From Caballeronia jiangsuensis (GTDB lineage Bacteria > Pseudomonadota > Gammaproteobacteria > Burkholderiales > Burkholderiaceae), in the NCBI GenBank assembly GCA_000648925.1, contig JFHF01000016.1, positions 89,329 to 153,328 of the forward strand: 64,000 bases of DNA, in the 5' to 3' direction. The stretch's first letter is position 1. Every line of letters starts with the position of its first letter. Under the pieces are notes generated by a model. The model was not told the origin of the DNA and searched no databases. It saw only the letters and a list, made by a program, of their open reading frames with translations. A program made the translations under genes and the position numbers. Shown one piece after another: positions 60,106 through 64,000 of the stretch.

Positions 60106-60134
60106 GCGGGCCGCCCGCATGACGGGCCGCCCGC
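60106..60134 (+). terminator. GC-rich hairpin after the AAHS transporter
   Basis: Twelve-base arms at 60106-60117 and 60123-60134 pair with one mismatch around the loop CATGA. Only TTCATT follows, so it is a weak intrinsic terminator at best. The same bases also hold the direct repeat GGGCCGCCCGC. Confidence 0.45.
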
Positions 60135-60163
60135 TTCATTCACCGTAACGACAGGAAGCACAC

Positions 60164-60391
60164 ATGACTCAGGAACTGGAATCGTTGACCGGCAAGCTGC
60201 ATGGCCTGACCGCTGCCATCAACGTGATCGCGGCGGCGTTGCCGCAACAGGCATCGGCGGATGTGCAGGAGACGCTGCGCGAGATGATCGGCGAAACCGC
60301 GTCGTCGGACTTGCCCGGCGCCACGCTCGCATCGATGCATTCGACCATCGCGCAGATCATCGAATCGATGGAAATCGGCCTGCGACGCTGA
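60164..60391 (+). CDS. Small hypothetical helical protein
   Basis: A 75-residue protein starting MTQELESLTGKLHGLTAAINVI, preceded by CAGGAAG. It is predicted to be two amphipathic helices with no cysteines and a basic end (IGLRR). Codon use fits the neighbours and the ribosome site is good, so it is probably real. No domain was recognised. It lies 64 bp after the transporter and converges on the TetR gene with a 6-bp gap. Confidence 0.65.
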   Translation: MTQELESLTGKLHGLTAAINVIAAALPQQASADVQETLREMIGETASSDLPGATLASMHSTIAQIIESMEIGLRR

Positions 60392-60397
60392 TCTCTT

Positions 60398-61150
60398 TCA
60401 GGCGGCGCGCGCAGTGCGGGGCGTCTTTGGTTTGGTCTTCTTCGCGCTCGCCGATGACGCGCTCGCCTGCGCCTCCAGCCCGCCGACGATGAAGTTCGTC
60501 AACTGTTCGAGCGTCTCGTTCGCATCCCACGGATCGCACGCGCCCTTGGCGAGCACGTCGAGACGATGGGTGTCGGAGAACGCGTAGAGATAGGCGCCGA
60601 TCATCATCGTCACGCGCCAGTAGAGATCCTTCGCGGGGAGGCCGGGCAGCGCGGCGCGCAGGGCTTCGACGTAGGCATCGGTCGAATCGCCATATGCGGT
60701 GCTGCGCAGGCTGTACGAAATCTCGGGCGGCTCCGTATGCAGCCGCGCTTGCAGACGAATGAACGCACGCCCGCCGTCGGTCTTGCGCAGCGCGACGAGC
60801 GGCAGCAGAAACGCGCGCACGATGTCGCGCACGCTCGCCTCTTTTGCGTCGGACAGTTCATGCAGGAGCGTGACGCGCTCTTCGGAAATGTGCATCGCGC
60901 GGCGCAGGAACACCTGCTCGAAAAGCTGCTGCTTCGTGCCGAAGTAATACGTGATGAGCGCCTGCGTGACACCGCACGACGCGGCCACTTCCTTGAGCGA
61001 CGTGCCCGCGTAGCCGCGCTGCGAGAAATCGACCTCGGCTGCATCGAGGATGTTCTCGCGCTGATTGATGTTGCCCGTCGGGCGGCCGAGCCGTTTGCGC
61101 TTGCTCGACGCGCCATGTGCGCGGACGTGAGTGGTGTCGTCTTTCGTCAT
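60398..61150 (-). CDS. TetR family transcriptional regulator
   Basis: A 250-residue regulator. A basic N-terminal tail (SSKRKRLGRPTGNINQRENIL) precedes the TetR DNA-binding domain: ILDAAEVDFSQRGYAGTSLKEVAASCGVTQALITYYFGTKQQLFEQV. The ligand domain has a DUF1956/TetR_C-like helical pattern, and the tail is Lys/Thr-rich (KKTKPKTPRTARAA). Its own upstream region (61151-61388) shows no copy of the palindrome at 58557, but that site lies in front of the adjacent transporter. Target is inferred. Confidence 0.88.
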   Translation of the reverse strand: MTKDDTTHVRAHGASSKRKRLGRPTGNINQRENILDAAEVDFSQRGYAGTSLKEVAASCGVTQALITYYFGTKQQLFEQVFLRRAMHISEERVTLLHELSDAKEASVRDIVRAFLLPLVALRKTDGGRAFIRLQARLHTEPPEISYSLRSTAYGDSTDAYVEALRAALPGLPAKDLYWRVTMMIGAYLYAFSDTHRLDVLAKGACDPWDANETLEQLTNFIVGGLEAQASASSASAKKTKPKTPRTARAA

Positions 61151-61388
61151 GCCTGGGGCGGTGCTACCGATGAAGTGAGAAGCCGCGTCCCGCTCGCGGC
61201 CCGGATCGCTTCCTATTTTACGGGCGTTTCAGGCATGCTCCAGCGAATTCGTCTGAAGCGCTGGTTCTCAAGTCGATTTCTTGAATCGTGTGGCTGCTGG
61301 CAGCGTCGATGTGACGTTTTCGATCTCGTCCGAAGCGAGTAACGGTGGCCCATTGTCCGTTCGACCGGCCGGGCCACCGAAGCCTGCG

Positions 61389-62603
61389 CTAGTTGCAATA
61401 TCCCTGCGATCCGAACGTACCGCCGCCCGGCGCCGCGCCGCTGCACAGCGTATTCAGCAGCGATGCGATATTGCCCGACCCGTAGTTGCCATAAGTCGCG
61501 TTCGGATACTGCGTGTTCTGACGAAACTGCGACGCGTAGTTGTCCTTGTTCGCGTTCGGATCGGCCGATCCCCACGAGGTCACGCCGACGATCGCGAGCG
61601 TCGATGAGTTGCCCACCACCGCGCCGCCGGAGAGAACCGCATCGCGCGCCCTGAAGTTGACGATCCACGGTCCGCCGCTTGCGCCGCCCGTGAGATTGCT
61701 GCCCTGCCAGAGTTGCGATGCGCCGCTGACCGTCGTCGTATAGGTCGGGCCATCGGTGCGCTGCATGATCGCGCCGCCATCGATCAAGGCGGGATAGCCG
61801 AAGGTCGTCACGGCAGCGGTCTGAAGATTGCCGGTCTTTGGCGTCGATATGAAGGAATAGTTGTTATAGCCATAGTTCAGATAACCGGTGATATCGCCGA
61901 TGAATTGATTCGATGCGTTCTTCGCTATCACGATGACCGCGATATCGTTGTTGCGCGCCGAGCCCGATCCGGTGTCCGTGCCGTTCGCCCACGTCGATGG
62001 CCTCACGAGCCCGGCCCAGGTCCATGTGCCATAAGGCGCGATCTGGGCGGCGGTGGCTCCGGAAGCGCCGTAATGTCCGGGTCTGAACTGCCAGCCCGAG
62101 TACAGCGTATTGCCGCTTCCGAACGCCTGAATGCAGTGCGCCGCCGTGACGATCACGCTTCTGCGAATCAGGCTCGCCGTGCAGTATCCGGCCGAGAACG
62201 TGAGTTTGCCGATGGCCCGATACGGATAGGTCGTGCTGAGGTAATTCGCGCTCGTGGTGCCGGACGCACTCTGGTTGCCGTCCTGAACGCGGCCTGTCGT
62301 ATAGGGAATGCCGAAGTCGCCGTACGCTCTCGTCTGCGCATTGCTCACGATTCCGCTCTGCGTGTTCACGCCCGCGGGGTAAGGTTCCGGGCCGGTGTTC
62401 GGGACGATCGTGGATGTATCCGGCGGCAGAAGCACATTGACGACCGGCTTGAGACTCGATATATCCGGCGCTGCGTCGCGCGATGCCGCCGGATTCGTAT
62501 TCACGATGACTTCATCGCCCGCATGTGCGACGTTGGCGCTTGCTAACGCCAGTGCGACTACCGCCGTCGCCTCCACGCAGGCGACTCTTTTCGATCTTTT
62601 CAT
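61389..62603 (-). CDS. Secreted trypsin-like serine protease
   Basis: A 404-residue protein. The start is ATG 62603 (MKRSKRVACVEATAVVALAL) with a strong GGAGGGT site; the upstream frame to 62735 is not needed. A signal peptide ends near AHA (27). After a Pro/Asn-rich segment of about 95 residues the chymotrypsin fold follows: H156 in IVTAAHCIQ, D220 in RNNDIAVIVI and S309 in LTGGASGGPW. The active-site loop is GASGG instead of GDSGG, a change seen in other bacterial trypsin-like enzymes. Cysteines C141 and C157 could pair. Likely extracellular; substrate unknown. Confidence 0.85.
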   Translation of the reverse strand: MKRSKRVACVEATAVVALALASANVAHAGDEVIVNTNPAASRDAAPDISSLKPVVNVLLPPDTSTIVPNTGPEPYPAGVNTQSGIVSNAQTRAYGDFGIPYTTGRVQDGNQSASGTTSANYLSTTYPYRAIGKLTFSAGYCTASLIRRSVIVTAAHCIQAFGSGNTLYSGWQFRPGHYGASGATAAQIAPYGTWTWAGLVRPSTWANGTDTGSGSARNNDIAVIVIAKNASNQFIGDITGYLNYGYNNYSFISTPKTGNLQTAAVTTFGYPALIDGGAIMQRTDGPTYTTTVSGASQLWQGSNLTGGASGGPWIVNFRARDAVLSGGAVVGNSSTLAIVGVTSWGSADPNANKDNYASQFRQNTQYPNATYGNYGSGNIASLLNTLCSGAAPGGGTFGSQGYCN

Positions 62604-63314
62604 GACACCCTCCGGTTGATGGATACGATGTGTCGGATGAACATCGATCTTCAGTTGTTTTGTATTCCTAATTCTTATGAACATCACTTGGCCGGCAATC
62701 AGTGCGACGTTCGTGGTCTGATTCATCGGATGCATGCGGGTGGTCGTCGTTTTGTATCGAACGAAGAAAGCCCGGTTTCGGCACGCGCTTAACTTCGACG
62801 AATTCGGGCGCGCCGCGCAATACGATCAGGAAAGCGAACAATAAACAACTCTAGTTCAAATTTTCGTTAACCTCGATCTCGCGTCTTTGATCAGCGGATA
62901 GGGGTGGTGTTATGTGGCCCGACGGAGATTTGCGGTTCATCGCACACAGTGCGCTTGACGACACTCCTTCCATACAGATAGCCTACATCCAGCTTTCGAA
63001 ACAAGCCCACCAGAAGCGCCTCGTATGCGGGCTCCGACTCGCGCCGCTTCTTCGATGTTCGACGCGGACGATCGCGATGGCCGTCGTTTCCGGCCATGAC
63101 TTCGGCGAGCGAAGCCGCGACGGGCGTGACCATTCCGGCTTTCCTCATCTTCCGCAAACGTTCTCTGCGCGCTCGCGCACGGCGCGTAACGACGACGCCC
63201 TCGCCTCCGGTTAAGTACCGCACAGAAGGCTACGTACAGCCTGTCATTCTTGCCCCACATCGCGTTTGACTCTCCAGGTGGACGCGTGGCGAAGAAACAT
63301 TACAAGGGGCACAC
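62604..63314. other. Intergenic region with one doubtful minus-strand frame
   Basis: About 710 bp between divergent genes. The first 290 bp are AT-richer and probably hold both promoters. A minus-strand frame at 62891-63223 (110 codons, GTG start) has an Arg/Lys-rich run and no recognised domain; a plus-strand frame at 62912-63214 overlaps it. I cannot support either as a gene. Confidence 0.3.
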
Positions 63315-64000
63315 ATGAGTAATCCTAAAAAATTCAAATTGAATACTGCGATCAAACTGAGCGTGATCGTGATCGCGGCGGCCATGTCGAATTTCGCGTC
63401 GGCGCAAACGGCGGGAAATCCTTGCGGCAACCAGACTTCCGAGGGGTGTGTGCCGGTCGGCCCGAGCGCCGTGATGACGGTTGCAGCGATGGATTCGTCG
63501 ACGAGCGTATCGCCGTCGACGGAACCGACGGTCGACACGGTGTCGGCTGTCGTGCCCTTGCTCCAGGGCGGCCGCGGTGGCGAGGGATCGGCCGGGGCGA
63601 GCTCGGGCGGCGGCAATTCGAACGGCTCTGGTTCGGCGTCCGGGTCCGGGTCCGGGTCTAGCTCGGGCACCGGCTCGGGTCAGGGTTCGGCGAGTAGCGG
63701 ACCGGGCTCGACAGCGGGTGCAGGTGGCACGAACTCGGGCGGCGGCAAGGGTACGGGATCGACGGGAACTGGAAACGGCAGCTCGGGTCCGGGCGGTGGC
63801 AATTCCGGCGGCAATTCCGGCGGCAATTCCGGCGGCAATTCCGGTGGCAATTCCGGCGGCAACTCCGGCGGAGATTCGGGCGGTGACACGGGCGGCGATG
63901 GACACGGTCACGGACATGGCCACGGTCATGGTGATGGTGACGGCGATGGTCATGGGCATGGCCACGGTCATGGCGACGGCGACGGTGATGGCGATGGTCA
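63315..64000 (+). CDS. Gly-rich secreted protein with Asn-Ser and His/Asp-Gly repeats (3' end outside window)
   Basis: The frame opens at ATG 63315 (AAGGGG site 8 bases upstream) and stays open to the window edge. A basic start and hydrophobic core (KLSVIVIAAAMSNFASA) form a signal peptide cut before QTAGNPCG. After a short Cys-containing segment the protein becomes Gly/Ser-rich, then has six or seven Gly-Gly-Asn-Ser repeats and finally alternating GHG and GDG runs. The His/Asp-Gly part could bind metal or calcium; such low-complexity exports may be surface or matrix proteins. No homolog can be named. Confidence 0.7.
   Translation, partial: MSNPKKFKLNTAIKLSVIVIAAAMSNFASAQTAGNPCGNQTSEGCVPVGPSAVMTVAAMDSSTSVSPSTEPTVDTVSAVVPLLQGGRGGEGSAGASSGGGNSNGSGSASGSGSGSSSGTGSGQGSASSGPGSTAGAGGTNSGGGKGTGSTGTGNGSSGPGGGNSGGNSGGNSGGNSGGNSGGNSGGDSGGDTGGDGHGHGHGHGHGDGDGDGHGHGHGHGDGDGDGDG
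63795..63878 (+). repeat. 12-bp tandem repeat coding for Gly-Gly-Asn-Ser
   Basis: Units of GGCGGCAATTCC run in frame: five near-exact copies from 63795 to 63854 (the first and fifth with GGT in place of GGC), a sixth with AAC, and a seventh diverged to GGCGGAGATTCG. Copy number could change by replication slippage without breaking the frame. Confidence 0.85.

Noticed and set aside
62891..63223. 110-codon minus-strand frame
   Set aside because: GTG start without a ribosome site, basic low-information sequence and a competing frame on the other strand.
63795..63878. CRISPR-like repeat array
   Set aside because: The 12-bp units are contiguous, in frame and code for Gly-Gly-Asn-Ser; no spacers and no cas genes.

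Overview
The window is GC-rich, gene-dense DNA from a member of the Burkholderiaceae. Protein styles and gene neighbourhoods look most like Caballeronia/Paraburkholderia; that is a judgement from sequence character, not from a search. No rRNA, tRNA, CRISPR array, insertion sequence or replication origin was seen.

Layout. (1) 1-933: the end of a sensor kinase and a small DUF3079 protein. (2) 971-14253: a complete nitrate-respiration locus, all on the minus strand and read from the right: narK1, narK2, narG, narH, narJ, narI, narX, narL, followed by a nitronate monooxygenase. The transporters bring nitrate in and nitrite out, NarGHI reduces nitrate at the quinol pool, NarJ matures NarG, and NarX/NarL sense nitrate. 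(3) 15482-19380: the cyoABCD quinol oxidase operon with a clear terminator. An FNR-like site lies upstream, so the aerobic and nitrate branches of the quinol pool sit side by side. (4) 19432-22936: a catabolic unit (cupin dioxygenase-like protein, MFS transporter, SDR, IclR regulator) behind two IclR-type boxes exactly 20 bp apart. (5) 22933-35197: mixed housekeeping and accessory genes, including a degenerate UbiB/ABC1-like protein, a response regulator, an EmrAB-OMF efflux operon, a universal stress protein, an IclR/FAH-family pair and a free-methionine-sulfoxide reductase. (6) 35491-40406: a ROK regulator with a ribose-type sugar ABC transporter.

(7) 41400-44314 is the most interesting part. 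A small molybdopterin-domain oxidoreductase, a NifQ homolog and a one-domain ModE form a co-directional run, and a DUF2325 coiled-coil protein converges on it. ModE-like operator sequences sit in front of both outer genes. I read this as a compact molybdenum-responsive regulon in a setting with no nif genes. Its products may feed or service Mo enzymes such as NarG in the same window. (8) 44489-49722: an unusual fusion of a 2-oxoglutarate-dehydrogenase-type lipoyl domain to dihydrolipoamide dehydrogenase, and a large CHASE3/GAF hybrid kinase with three receivers.

(9) 50389-58104 is a type VI secretion effector island: a frameshifted vgrG, an Rhs core that has lost its end and runs out of frame into the tail of a toxin gene, a frameshifted Imm50-like immunity gene, a terminator, an orphan Rhs C-terminal toxin remnant, an intact Imm32-like immunity gene, and a PAAR gene. 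It records at least two rounds of tip exchange. (10) 58553-64000: an aromatic-acid-type MFS transporter with a palindrome over its promoter, a TetR regulator, a secreted trypsin-like protease, and the start of a Gly-rich secreted protein with Asn-Ser and His/Asp repeats that runs off the window.
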